Shown here in pieces: positions 1 through 8,187 of a stretch of DNA of 36,498 bases. The notes beneath the pieces were generated by a model. That model saw nothing but the letters and a program-made list of their open reading frames with translations. It had not been told where the DNA came from and made no database searches. Position 1 is the stretch's first letter. Each line of letters starts with the position of its first letter. Both the position numbers and the translations under genes were made by a program. This DNA is from an uncultured Actinomycetes bacterium (GTDB lineage Bacteria > Actinomycetota > Actinomycetes > Nanopelagicales > Nanopelagicaceae), in the NCBI GenBank assembly GCA_903843225.1, contig CAIMOX010000027.1, forward strand, positions 1 to 36,498, given 5' to 3'.

Positions 1-1
1 T

Positions 2-250
2 GCCGAAAGTATTGATGAGATTGTTAGTCGTCCAGTGGGACTTGGTCTGTTCGTAGCGAGCGGTACAAGTCTTGCGCTCATTCTCTTCCTCACACTGGGC
101 TCTTTACTGGGTGAGTCAGCGGGAAGTTTTGGACGCTGTGCCCTTGTCATTGGTGGCAACTTTTTCTGGACGATGTTGATTACGCCATTCATTATGCCGA
201 TTCTTGTCACATTGCGCGATGTAACGATTGGTGCGCGAGAGAGAATATGA
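2..250 (+). CDS. mreD: MreD, rod shape-determining membrane protein (C-terminal fragment)
   Basis: The reading frame is open from the left edge (codon at 2) to a TGA at 248-250, so this is only the last 82 or so residues. What is visible is very hydrophobic, with two or three membrane segments and a short basic tail ending in ARERI. That fits the C-terminal half of MreD, a small polytopic partner of MreC in the cell-elongation complex. The sequence alone is too short and variable to name it firmly. The name rests mainly on the next two genes, PBP2 and RodA, which follow mreD in the usual mre cluster. The stop overlaps the mrdA start by 4 nt (ATGA), which suggests translational coupling. Confidence 0.75.
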   Translation, partial: AESIDEIVSRPVGLGLFVASGTSLALILFLTLGSLLGESAGSFGRCALVIGGNFFWTMLITPFIMPILVTLRDVTIGARERI

Positions 251-2346
251 ATCAACGCTCACGCTTGAGTCTGATTGTTACTCAAACATTGGTCTTATCT
301 CTAATGCTTGCCCTCTTTGGTCGACTCTTCTTTCTTCAAGTTGCGAGTGGTCTGAAATATCAGAACGCTGCACTGAGTATCCAGAGTAGAGATATTGTGA
401 ATCCCGCGATTCGTGGCGCAATTACAGATAGTTCGGGATTGCCAATCGCTATGGATCGGCCTGGCATGCAGATCACCGTTAATCGAAGCGCTACGGATGC
501 ACTTCCAGATAAAGGTCTTGCAGTCTTCGCTCGCCTTGCAACTTTACTAGCCCTCAAGCCAGCGGATGTTTATACGAAGACAAGACTGTGCGGTGAATTG
601 CCTATAGGTCAACGCACCGGATGTTGGAATGGGACGAGACAACAACCTATTCCTATTACTAAGGCAGCAACAGAACAAGAAGCGCTCAAGGTGCTAGAGA
701 ACCCAACACTCTTTGCTGGAGTTGATGCCGCACCTGTTCCAGTCCGAAGCTACCCGGCACTTGCTGGTGAGAACGCCGCCCATGTCTTGGGATACACAGG
801 TGTCGTCACTGATGCCGATCTTGCCAATCCAAACAATCGTTTTTATCGCAATGAGATCGTTGGAAAATCAGGACTCGAGTACGTGTACGACAACTATCTT
901 CGTGGCACACCTGGTGTTAAAACTCTCATTGTTGATCGTAAAGAAGCGATTACTTCCGTCTCCCATAATACCAAGCCGATACCTGGCAACAACCTTGTCA
1001 CCCACTTAGATATTAGATTGCAGGCCGCTACCGAGGCGGCATTGGCTAGTTCTGTGAAACGTTCGAGGTCAATGGGCTATCACGCTGACTCTGGTGCGGC
1101 GATCGTCATGGATGTCACTAACGGCGCAATTCTCGCGATGGCCTCATATCCAACCTATGACCCAAATATGTGGCAGGTCGGTCTGACAACCCAACAGGCT
1201 AAGGATTTATTTAGCGCTTCAACAGGTGTTCCGGCGCTATCGCGCGCCATTCAAGGGGAGTACGCGCCAGCGTCGACCTTTAAATCAGTATCTATTGTCG
1301 CCGCCACATCGGCTGGGTACAACATGAATTCGCTCTACGACTGCCCAGCGGAGCTCAAGGTGGGAACCCAACTCTTTAAGAACTTTGAGACAAAATCTCA
1401 AGGCCGAATCAATATGACCGAGGCCATTGCAGTCTCGTGCGACACGATTTGGTACCAAATTGCCTTCGATCAATGGCTTAAAGATGGTGGGCTCAATCCT
1501 CACTCACCTGTGAACGATTACTTTTTCAACGCAGCGCGTGGATTTGGCGTAGGTAAGAAGACTGGCATCGACCTTCCGGGCGAACTCACTGGACGACTAC
1601 CTGATCGTCAATGGAAGCAGAATTACTATGATGCAAATAAGGCCTTCTTCTGTGACTATGCCAAGAGAGCTAAACCTTCAGACCTCACTCCATATTTAAT
1701 TGCAATTGCGCACGAGAACTGCCTCGATGGAAATAAGTTACGTGCTGGTGATGCGGTGAACTTTGCGATTGGCCAAGGTGACACCCTAGTTACCCCGATT
1801 CAGCTCACGGATATGTATGCCGCGATCGCAAATGGCGGAACACTATGGAAGCCGGAGATCGCCCAAGCCGTCCTTACTCCAGCCGGTAAGGTAATCAAGA
1901 GCTTCACACCAGTCATCAATGGAAAAATTCCAGCAACCGCATCTGATATCTCATTCCTCCATACCGCGCTTCGCGCAGTGGCAACACGAGGAACCGCTGC
2001 ACCAGTCTTCGCGAATTTCCCTATTGATGTAGCTGGTAAGACTGGAACTGGTCAGGTACTTGGACGTAATCCAAACGGTAGTGCGAAAGATGACACATCC
2101 TGGTTTGCATCCTATGCACCAAGTTCTTCACCTCGTTATGCGGTTGTAATGATGGTGAGCCAAGGTGGATTTGGTGCATCGATCTCTGCCGTTGGGGTGA
2201 AAGATATTTATTCTGCGCTCTTTGGCGTCGTTGGTAATAAGGTTGATCCCACGAAGGCGATCTTTGGACCAAGTGGTCCACCGGTCGCACTTCCTAAGGT
2301 TGACCCTAAATATGCAAAATTACCGACAGGAGTGAGCAAATCATGA
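247..2346 (+). CDS. mrdA: Penicillin-binding protein 2 (class B, elongation transpeptidase)
   Basis: This 699-residue class B penicillin-binding protein cross-links peptidoglycan during lateral wall growth, working with RodA outside the membrane. It has one N-terminal membrane anchor (about residues 7-32), a PBP dimerisation domain (about 50-240) and a transpeptidase domain. The three active-site motifs are complete: STFK with nucleophile S343 and K346, SCD at 397-399, and KTGT at 598-601. The ATG lies inside the ATGA overlap with mreD. The 3' end overlaps rodA by 4 nt in the same way, so mreD, mrdA and rodA are probably translated in series. Length and order agree with actinobacterial PBP2 of the mre cluster. 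PBP3/FtsI is the alternative, but the RodA neighbour argues against it. Confidence 0.93.
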   Translation: MNQRSRLSLIVTQTLVLSLMLALFGRLFFLQVASGLKYQNAALSIQSRDIVNPAIRGAITDSSGLPIAMDRPGMQITVNRSATDALPDKGLAVFARLATLLALKPADVYTKTRLCGELPIGQRTGCWNGTRQQPIPITKAATEQEALKVLENPTLFAGVDAAPVPVRSYPALAGENAAHVLGYTGVVTDADLANPNNRFYRNEIVGKSGLEYVYDNYLRGTPGVKTLIVDRKEAITSVSHNTKPIPGNNLVTHLDIRLQAATEAALASSVKRSRSMGYHADSGAAIVMDVTNGAILAMASYPTYDPNMWQVGLTTQQAKDLFSASTGVPALSRAIQGEYAPASTFKSVSIVAATSAGYNMNSLYDCPAELKVGTQLFKNFETKSQGRINMTEAIAVSCDTIWYQIAFDQWLKDGGLNPHSPVNDYFFNAARGFGVGKKTGIDLPGELTGRLPDRQWKQNYYDANKAFFCDYAKRAKPSDLTPYLIAIAHENCLDGNKLRAGDAVNFAIGQGDTLVTPIQLTDMYAAIANGGTLWKPEIAQAVLTPAGKVIKSFTPVINGKIPATASDISFLHTALRAVATRGTAAPVFANFPIDVAGKTGTGQVLGRNPNGSAKDDTSWFASYAPSSSPRYAVVMMVSQGGFGASISAVGVKDIYSALFGVVGNKVDPTKAIFGPSGPPVALPKVDPKYAKLPTGVSKS

Positions 2347-3497
2347 GCCGCCTCTTGGGTAATAGTCGCCGAGCGCGAACATTTCGTGACAATATCTCTG
2401 GGTATGACAAGCAGTTAAATTTCATCGTTGGAGCCCTGCTTCTGATCGGAACTTTGCTTGTTTGGGCAGCGACCAGGCAATGGTTTGCCTCGCAAGGATT
2501 GGATCCGCAGTACTACGTGAAGCGACATGCCCTAAATATCATTATTGGACTATTGCTTGCCTATGGAACGACGCTCATTGATTACCGCCTGCTTCGCGCA
2601 TATACGCCATTTGTCTGGGGCGCAGGTGTTCTTGGACTAGTTGCAGTGCTGATTCCAGGCGTCGGAAGCACGATTAATGGTGCAAGATCGTGGATCTCAT
2701 TTCCTGGGGGATTCACTTTGCAGCCTGCCGAACTTGCAAAGATCTCTGTCATCATTGGAATGGCAATGTTGCTCGCTGAGGCGCGCGATAAGGATTCAGC
2801 CCCAACACACCTTGATGTCCTTAAGTCACTTGTAATCGCACTTGTACCAATGGCCCTGATCATGTTGGAGCCAGATTTAGGTGAAGCGCTCATTATTTCA
2901 GCCGCAGTGATTGCGATTATCGCAGTCTCAGGAGCACCAAGTCGCTGGGTGGTAGGACTACTCCTTGTTGGAGTGCTTACAGGATTTGTTGCTGTGAAAG
3001 CCGGAGTTATTCATCAGTACCAAGTAAAACGTTTGCAATCATTTGTAGATCCAGCAGCGGATCCGCAACAGAGTGGTTATCAACTCAGGCAGTCTCGGAT
3101 CACTATTGGCTCTGGTGGAATCCTCGGCCGTGGTCTATTTACTGGACCGCAGACAAATGGCCGATTTGTTCCAGAGCAGCAGACGGATTTTATCTTTACC
3201 GTTGCGGGTGAAGAACTCGGCTTCTTGGGATCGGGGCTGATATTGCTCCTCTTCGGGGCTTTCTTTGTCAGAGCTTTCGCTATCGCTGGTCGAACCACCG
3301 ATGTCTTTGGACGACTGGTATGTATCGGAGTGATTGCCTGGTTTGCCTTCCAGACCTTTGAAAATATTGGCATGACGATGGGGCTTATGCCTATGACCGG
3401 GGTGCCACTGCCATTTATGTCATACGGCGGCTCCAGTATGTTCGCGAATTTGGTGGGCTTAGGCCTGCTCCAGAGCGTGCATTTGAGATCGCGCTAA
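2343..3497 (+). CDS. rodA: RodA, SEDS-family peptidoglycan glycosyltransferase
   Basis: This 384-residue polytopic membrane protein of the SEDS family polymerises lipid II into glycan strands and pairs with the PBP2 encoded just upstream. Visible family motifs are QPAELAKI, EPDLG, PEQQTDFIF followed by GEELGF, and a C-terminal GVPLPFMSYGGSSM. The Asp in TDFIF (D282) matches the catalytic Asp of SEDS enzymes (D262 in E. coli RodA). The ATG overlaps the mrdA stop (ATGA). FtsW has the same fold, so the RodA name depends partly on the pairing with mrdA. No intrinsic terminator follows; a 178-nt gap leads to rne. Confidence 0.93.
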   Translation: MSRLLGNSRRARTFRDNISGYDKQLNFIVGALLLIGTLLVWAATRQWFASQGLDPQYYVKRHALNIIIGLLLAYGTTLIDYRLLRAYTPFVWGAGVLGLVAVLIPGVGSTINGARSWISFPGGFTLQPAELAKISVIIGMAMLLAEARDKDSAPTHLDVLKSLVIALVPMALIMLEPDLGEALIISAAVIAIIAVSGAPSRWVVGLLLVGVLTGFVAVKAGVIHQYQVKRLQSFVDPAADPQQSGYQLRQSRITIGSGGILGRGLFTGPQTNGRFVPEQQTDFIFTVAGEELGFLGSGLILLLFGAFFVRAFAIAGRTTDVFGRLVCIGVIAWFAFQTFENIGMTMGLMPMTGVPLPFMSYGGSSMFANLVGLGLLQSVHLRSR

Positions 3498-3511
3498 CCA
3501 TCTGTCATACT
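3483..3511 (+). promoter_or_regulatory. Candidate promoter for rne
   Basis: TTGAGA (3483-3488) and CATACT (3506-3511) are separated by exactly 17 nt, with 5/6 and 4/6 matches to the sigma-70-type consensus. The -35 box lies inside the last codons of rodA. A start near 3518 would give a leader of about 160 nt before the rne ATG. This is a pattern match only. Confidence 0.4.
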
Positions 3512-3675
3512 TTCGGCAGAGCATTTGCGCCTCACTTGCGGTTTACCGCAAGAAACGAGAAGTTCGCGAACTCGAAGATTTTTGTTAACTAGAGCTCACC
3601 AATTGAGTTCAAGGTATCGCTCGAAAGAGTTGAGACCTCATAAGGATTTATTACAAGGATTGAGGATTTTCCGTT
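3512..3675 (+). promoter_or_regulatory. Structured 5' leader of rne
   Basis: No ORF is evident in this gap. It holds a perfect inverted repeat CTTGCGGT-TT-ACCGCAAG (3535-3552), a 12-bp palindrome AGTTCGCGAACT (3561-3572), and GAACTC (3568-3573), which can pair with GAGTTC (3605-3610). There is no T-run after the first hairpin, so it is not an obvious terminator. In E. coli the rne leader mediates feedback control by RNase E itself; a similar role here is inference. A GAGGAT element at about 3661-3666 can serve as the ribosome binding site. Confidence 0.4.
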
Positions 3676-5922
3676 ATGGCTCCAGAGCCAAAGAAGTCGC
3701 GTAAGCGCACCGTAAAGAAGGTCTCCGAAAAGAGCGCTGCTGGCAAAGTAGAGACTCCAGTAGTCAAAGAGCCAGATGCCCCAGTCGTCGAGGCAGACGC
3801 TGCTGCAGCTCCTAAGCGTGCGAAGAAGGCCGCTGCTATTCCAGTTCCGCTCTTCCAGGCAGCTCCTGAAGAAGTTGCCCCTAAGAAGACCGCCAAGAAG
3901 GCAGCTGCTAAGCCAGCGGTTAAATCTGGCTCAAAGGCCGCCGCTACCAAAGAGAGCGATAGCCAAGAAGAGGGTTCTACCTCATCGCAATCTACTGAAA
4001 ATTCTGAGAGCGATAGCTCTGATTCACCACGTCGCAATAACCGTAACCGCCGCCGTGGTGGTCGCGGTCGCAACGGTGGCGCTTCAAAAGCTGAGGGCGA
4101 GCTCGAGATCGATGATTCTGATAGCGATGAAAAAGACCCTGGACATATTGCCAGTGAAGATGAAGGCGAAGAGGGCGGATCAACACATCGCCGTCGACGT
4201 CGCCGCCGTGCACGAGGCGAAGGTGTAACACCAGGTGAGACCGTTGATGAAGATGGCGTCGTTACAGTAGTTAAGGTTCGCGAACCTCGCACTGCTGAAG
4301 ATCGCCCAAATCGTTCAGAACGTCGTGAACGGAGCGAACGCGGTGGCCGCAACAGCCGTAACGGACGCAATGATCGTGGTGGTCGTGATCGTTACGATCG
4401 CGAACCACGTGATTTCACTCGTCGTCGCGGAACCATTATTACTGAGTCCGAGTTCTTAGCTCGTCGTGAAGCGGTTGATCGCGAGATGTTAGTTCGCCAA
4501 GTTGGCGATCGTACTCAGATTGCAGTTCTCGAAGATAAGGTCATGGTCGAGCACTATGTAAACCGTAACTCAAATATTTCTTACGTCGGCAACGTCTACC
4601 TAGGCCGCGTTCAAAATGTACTTCCATCGATGGAAGCTGCCTTCGTTGATATTGGCAAGGGTCGTAACGCAGTTCTTTACGCTGGCGAAGTGAACTGGGA
4701 TGCCGCTGGTATTAGCGAGAGCCAGCCACGCAAGATCGAGCATGTCTTAAAGACTGGCCAATCAGTATTAGTTCAGGTTACTAAGGATCCAATCGGACAG
4801 AAGGGCGCACGCCTCACAAGCCAGATCAGCTTGCCAGGTCGTTACCTCGTCTATGTTCCTGGTGGCGGAATGAGTGGTATTAGCCGCCGCCTTCCTGATG
4901 AAGAGCGCAGTCGCCTCAAGTCAATCCTCAAGAATTTAATTCCAGAAGAAGCTGGCGTAATTATTCGTACCGCTTCCGAAGGCGCATCTGAAGAAGAGCT
5001 CGAGCGCGATGTACTTCGTCTTAAAACTCAATGGGAAGATATTCAAGAGCAGGCCGAAAATCCTTCAACCTCAGCTCCTTCGCTTCTCTATAGCGAACCA
5101 GATCTGACCGTCCGCGTAATCCGCGATATCTTCAACGAAGATTTCCGTCGCCTTGTTGTTCAGGGTAACGAAGCCTGGGATGACATCAATACCTATCTTG
5201 GCGGAATTGCACCAGAGCTCACTGCAAAGATTGAAAAGTGGACCGGCGCTCGAGATATGTTCGTTGAGAACCGAATTGAAGAACAACTTGCCAAGGCATT
5301 TGATCGCAAGGTCTACCTGCCTTCAGGCGGATCACTCGTGATTGACCGCACTGAAGCGATGATCGTGATTGATGTGAACACCGGTAAATTTATCGGTAAG
5401 GGTGGAAACCTCGAAGAGACTGTTACGAAGAACAACCTTGAAGCAGCCGAAGAGATTGCTCGCCAATTGCGTCTTCGCGATATGGGTGGAATCATCGTGA
5501 TTGACTTTATTGATATGGCACTCGAATCTAACCGTGACAGTGTCCTACGTCGTCTCGTTGAGTGCCTCGGTCGCGATCGCACCAAGCATCAAGTTGCTGA
5601 AGTAACTTCGCTCGGATTAGTCCAAATGACACGTAAGCGCGTCGGACAAGGACTCATCGAAGCCTTCTCAACGACCTGTGAATCATGCGGTGGTCGTGGA
5701 ATTCATATTCATTCAGAGCCAGTCAAGAAGACCGCCCTTGATAAGGATATGGATCAGCGTTATGTCCCTCAGAGTTACGACGATGAGGAGCCAACCAGCG
5801 CTCCAGAACCGCAAAAGTCAGTGACCGCTCTGGCCGCTGAATCTGATGAGAGCGAGCCAGTTAAGCCCGCCCCTCGTCGCCGTCGCCGTGCTGTCAGCAC
5901 GGGGATTATCACCCCGGAATAG
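3676..5922 (+). CDS. rne: Ribonuclease E/G family endoribonuclease
   Basis: This 748-residue RNase E/G cleaves single-stranded A/U-rich RNA in mRNA decay and rRNA/tRNA maturation. Residues 1 to about 250 are low-complexity: an Ala/Lys/Pro-rich part, acidic Ser/Glu/Asp stretches, and Arg/Gly/Asn-rich runs. The catalytic core follows: an S1 domain with YVGNVYLGRVQNVLPSMEAA (from about residue 300), the metal-binding Asp pair D566 (IDVNTGKF) and D610 (VIDFIDM), the conserved ARQLRLRDMGG between them, and the zinc-link cysteines C668 and C671. A basic tail ends the protein. Actinobacterial RNase E commonly places the core centrally with disordered flanks, whereas E. coli puts its scaffold at the C-terminus. 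The ATG is preceded by a weak GAGGAT site. Confidence 0.95.
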   Translation: MAPEPKKSRKRTVKKVSEKSAAGKVETPVVKEPDAPVVEADAAAAPKRAKKAAAIPVPLFQAAPEEVAPKKTAKKAAAKPAVKSGSKAAATKESDSQEEGSTSSQSTENSESDSSDSPRRNNRNRRRGGRGRNGGASKAEGELEIDDSDSDEKDPGHIASEDEGEEGGSTHRRRRRRRARGEGVTPGETVDEDGVVTVVKVREPRTAEDRPNRSERRERSERGGRNSRNGRNDRGGRDRYDREPRDFTRRRGTIITESEFLARREAVDREMLVRQVGDRTQIAVLEDKVMVEHYVNRNSNISYVGNVYLGRVQNVLPSMEAAFVDIGKGRNAVLYAGEVNWDAAGISESQPRKIEHVLKTGQSVLVQVTKDPIGQKGARLTSQISLPGRYLVYVPGGGMSGISRRLPDEERSRLKSILKNLIPEEAGVIIRTASEGASEEELERDVLRLKTQWEDIQEQAENPSTSAPSLLYSEPDLTVRVIRDIFNEDFRRLVVQGNEAWDDINTYLGGIAPELTAKIEKWTGARDMFVENRIEEQLAKAFDRKVYLPSGGSLVIDRTEAMIVIDVNTGKFIGKGGNLEETVTKNNLEAAEEIARQLRLRDMGGIIVIDFIDMALESNRDSVLRRLVECLGRDRTKHQVAEVTSLGLVQMTRKRVGQGLIEAFSTTCESCGGRGIHIHSEPVKKTALDKDMDQRYVPQSYDDEEPTSAPEPQKSVTALAAESDESEPVKPAPRRRRRAVSTGIITPE

Positions 5923-5928
5923 GCCAGT

Positions 5929-5958
5929 TTGACCTTAGGGGTCGCGAATCCGTACCCT
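5929..5958 (+). promoter_or_regulatory. Candidate promoter for rplU-rpmA
   Basis: TTGACC (5929-5934) and TACCCT (5953-5958) are spaced 18 nt apart, matching the actinobacterial TTGACn / TANNNT pattern. A start near 5966 would give a leader of about 50 nt. That leader begins with a weak GC hairpin (about 5967-5986, CCCG/CGGG) and ends in the AGGAAGG ribosome binding site at 6005-6011. Ribosomal protein genes need their own strong promoter, which fits. This is a pattern match only. Confidence 0.5.
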
Positions 5959-6018
5959 TATCCTCTGCCCGGGTTTAGCTCGGGGCTTATTACCAATGAA
6001 ATGTAGGAAGGTGTCACT

Positions 6019-6327
6019 GTGTACGCGATTGTAAAAGCAGGCGGCCGTCAAGAGAAGGTTGCCGTCGGCGACACCATTACTGTCGATCGTATCGATGCAA
6101 AAGTAGGCGCATCTGTATCTTTCCCAGCACTTCTTCTCGTTGAAGGCGCTAATGTCACAACCGATCCCAAGACTCTCGCAGCAATCAAGGTTGCAGGCGA
6201 AATTCTTGAAGAGACCAAGGGTCCAAAGATCGACATCCTTCGTTACAAGAACAAGACCGGCTACCGCCGTCGTCAAGGTTTCCGTTCCCAACTTACGCGC
6301 GTGAAGATCACCGCGATTAGCAAGTAA
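6019..6327 (+). CDS. rplU: 50S ribosomal protein L21
   Basis: This is a full-length L21 of 102 residues. It opens with [13 protein letters not shown] and ends with the basic [21 protein letters not shown] region that binds 23S rRNA, both typical of the family. The start is GTG at 6019, set by an AGGAAGG site 7 nt upstream. rpmA follows after 18 nt, the near-universal rplU-rpmA pair, and obg comes next. A 96-nt gap with a promoter-like sequence separates it from rne. Confidence 0.97.
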   Translation: MYAIVKAGGRQEKVAVGDTITVDRIDAKVGASVSFPALLLVEGANVTTDPKTLAAIKVAGEILEETKGPKIDILRYKNKTGYRRRQGFRSQLTRVKITAISK

Positions 6328-6345
6328 TCAGGAGGTAGGTGCGAA

Positions 6346-6615
6346 ATGGCAAGTAAAAAGGGAGTCTCCTCCACACGTAATGGTCGCGACTCAAATGCGC
6401 AGTACCTCGGAATTAAGCGTTTTGGTGGTCAGGTTGTTAAGGCAGGCGAAATCCTCGTCCGTCAGCGCGGCACTGTCTTCCACCCAGGAGCACAGGTTGG
6501 TATCGGCAAGGATGACACCTTGTTTGCACTCGCTGCAGGTGTTGTTGAGTTCGGTCGTCGTCGCGGTCGCAAGGTAGTCAACATCGTCACCAACGTTGAA
6601 ACCCCCGTCGCCTAA
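6346..6615 (+). CDS. rpmA: 50S ribosomal protein L27
   Basis: This is a full-length L27 of 89 residues with the hallmark block [20 protein letters not shown] and [11 protein letters not shown]27 sits beside the peptidyl transferase centre and its flexible N-terminus reaches towards the tRNA acceptor ends. The N-terminus reads MASKKG, while most bacterial L27 proteins read MAHKKG, so the usual His is Ser. There is no cleavable N-terminal extension of the Firmicutes type. A strong AGGAGG site at 6331-6336 fixes the ATG. The gene is followed by a clear intrinsic terminator. Confidence 0.97.
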   Translation: MASKKGVSSTRNGRDSNAQYLGIKRFGGQVVKAGEILVRQRGTVFHPGAQVGIGKDDTLFALAAGVVEFGRRRGRKVVNIVTNVETPVA

Positions 6616-6632
6616 ATAGCGGATTTTTATTT

Positions 6633-6670
6633 GGCGGGTCCGCGCTCTGCGGACCCGCCTTTTTTATTTT
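6633..6670 (+). terminator. Rho-independent terminator of rplU-rpmA
   Basis: A perfect 11-bp GC-rich stem (GGCGGGTCCGC, 6633-6643, with GCGGACCCGCC, 6649-6659) and a 5-nt loop are followed directly by TTTTTTATTTT (6660-6670). It is the strongest terminator in the window and closes the ribosomal protein unit before obg. Confidence 0.95.
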
Positions 6671-6705
6671 AAGTAATAGTTACTAGGTAGAAAGGGAGAG
6701 GCGAG
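6671..6705 (+). promoter_or_regulatory. Short region upstream of obg with a 13-bp inverted repeat
   Basis: Between the terminator and obg lies AGTAA-TAG-TTACT (6672-6684), an A/T-rich perfect inverted repeat. A GGGAG ribosome binding site sits about 9 nt before the obg ATG. The preceding terminator means obg needs its own promoter. I could not assign clear -35/-10 boxes, and the repeat could be an operator or chance. Confidence 0.3.
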
Positions 6706-8178
6706 ATGACTTCATTTGTAGATCGTGTGACGCTCAATGCCTCTGCCGGCACCGGCGGCGATGGTTGCGTCTCGATTCACCGTGAAAAGTTTGTACCTCT
6801 CGGAGGTCCAGATGGTGGCAATGGCGGTCGCGGTGGCGACATCATCCTCGTAGTCGATACTGACGTCACAACTCTGCTCGATTTCCACCACTCACCACAC
6901 CGCAAAGCAACTGGCGGTCGCCCAGGCTATGGCGATTATTGCAATGGCGCTACTGGTAATGACATGATCCTTAAAGTTCCAAACGGAACTGTCGTGAAAG
7001 ATCTTGCAGGTAATACCCTCGCAGATTTAGTTGGGCAAGATACTCGTTTCATTGCAGCTCAAGGCGGTAAGGGTGGGCTCGGTAACGCAGCGCTCTCCTC
7101 AACAAAGCGTCGTGCTCCAGGATTTGCACTCAAAGGTGAGCCAGGTGAAGATCGCACGCTAGTTCTTGAACTCAAATCAGTAGCTGATATTGGCCTTATT
7201 GGGTTCCCAAGCGCCGGAAAATCTTCACTCATTGCATCAATTTCGGCAGCGCGTCCGAAGATTGCTGATTATCCATTTACAACACTGGTTCCAAACCTTG
7301 GCGTTGTTCAGGCTGGGGATACTCGGTTCACCGTTGCAGATGTACCTGGGCTGATTCCTGGTGCTTCACAAGGCAAGGGACTTGGGCTGGAGTTCTTGCG
7401 CCACGTTGAGCGTTGCGCAGCACTTGTGCAAGTGCTCGACTGCGGAACTCTCGAAACAGATCGCGATCCTATTAAGGATTTCGACATTATCGAGGCCGAG
7501 CTTGCTGAATATGGCAACGGTCTATCAGAACGTCCACGCATCATCGCACTCAATAAAGTTGATCTACCTGATGGAAAGGCGATGGCCGATATGGTCCAGC
7601 CACTTCTGGAAGCGCGAGGGTATGAGGTCTATCAAATCTCTGCCGCGGCACATCTGGGACTGACGGAGTTCATGTACGCCATGGCTCGCATTATTCAAGA
7701 AGAGCGCAAGAACCGCGTCAAGGAGGAGAAGACACGTATCGTCCTTCGCCCGGTCGCAGTAAATGATGCCGGCTTTAAAGTTGTTGCTAATGAAGATGGA
7801 TCCTTCAGTGTTCTCGGTGAAAAGCCACTGCGCTTTGTTCGTCAGACAGATTTCCATAATCCAGAAGCGGTTGGTTATCTCGCAGATCGCCTCGCTGCTC
7901 TTGGTGTTGAGAAGGAGCTCTTCAAGAAGGGTGCAAAGGCAAAGGATGAAGTCCGAATCGGTTATGGCGATGATGCTGTGATCTTTGATTGGGAGCCATC
8001 TATTGAAGCTGGCGCAGAACTCCTTGCTGGTGCACGCGGGACTGACCGTCGCTTAGAGTCTCCATGGGCTGGTCGCTACGTTGAAGATGCACTTGATCAA
8101 CTCAATGACGATGAAATCTCCATGCAATGGGAGTACAACGTTGTTGATCCAAAGACTCCAAAAATTGCGGGCGAGTAG
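6706..8178 (+). CDS. obg: Obg/CgtA GTPase (50S subunit assembly)
   Basis: This 490-residue Obg-family GTPase acts in late 50S subunit maturation and stress signalling. The N-terminal Obg fold (about 1-158) carries the glycine-rich repeats [14 protein letters not shown] and GGKGGLGNA. The G domain has the P-loop GFPSAGKSS (166-174), [10 protein letters not shown] (G3) and NKVDL (G4). A C-terminal OCT domain (about residues 345-430) follows, then an acidic tail, as in other actinobacterial Obg proteins. Its position after rplU-rpmA is conserved across bacteria. proB begins 9 nt downstream. Confidence 0.97.
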   Translation: MTSFVDRVTLNASAGTGGDGCVSIHREKFVPLGGPDGGNGGRGGDIILVVDTDVTTLLDFHHSPHRKATGGRPGYGDYCNGATGNDMILKVPNGTVVKDLAGNTLADLVGQDTRFIAAQGGKGGLGNAALSSTKRRAPGFALKGEPGEDRTLVLELKSVADIGLIGFPSAGKSSLIASISAARPKIADYPFTTLVPNLGVVQAGDTRFTVADVPGLIPGASQGKGLGLEFLRHVERCAALVQVLDCGTLETDRDPIKDFDIIEAELAEYGNGLSERPRIIALNKVDLPDGKAMADMVQPLLEARGYEVYQISAAAHLGLTEFMYAMARIIQEERKNRVKEEKTRIVLRPVAVNDAGFKVVANEDGSFSVLGEKPLRFVRQTDFHNPEAVGYLADRLAALGVEKELFKKGAKAKDEVRIGYGDDAVIFDWEPSIEAGAELLAGARGTDRRLESPWAGRYVEDALDQLNDDEISMQWEYNVVDPKTPKIAGE

Positions 8179-8187
8179 GTAAGAGTT

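Noticed and set aside
3651-4370. 240-codon minus-strand ORF rich in Arg, Ser and Pro opposite rne
   Set aside because: It is the antisense of the low-complexity RNase E extension; its composition mirrors those codons and no domain or ribosome binding site is visible.
5900-5916. CGGGG-N7-CCCCG hairpin at the rne 3' end as a terminator
   Set aside because: Only 5 bp, inside coding sequence and with no T-run.
6001-6006. ATGTAG start-stop in the rplU ribosome binding region
   Set aside because: Minimal start-stop elements can regulate translation, but this overlaps the AGGAAGG site itself and is likely chance.
5935-6291. 118-codon minus-strand ORF across the rplU leader and gene
   Set aside because: Antisense to a clear ribosomal protein gene, with no recognisable family or start signal.
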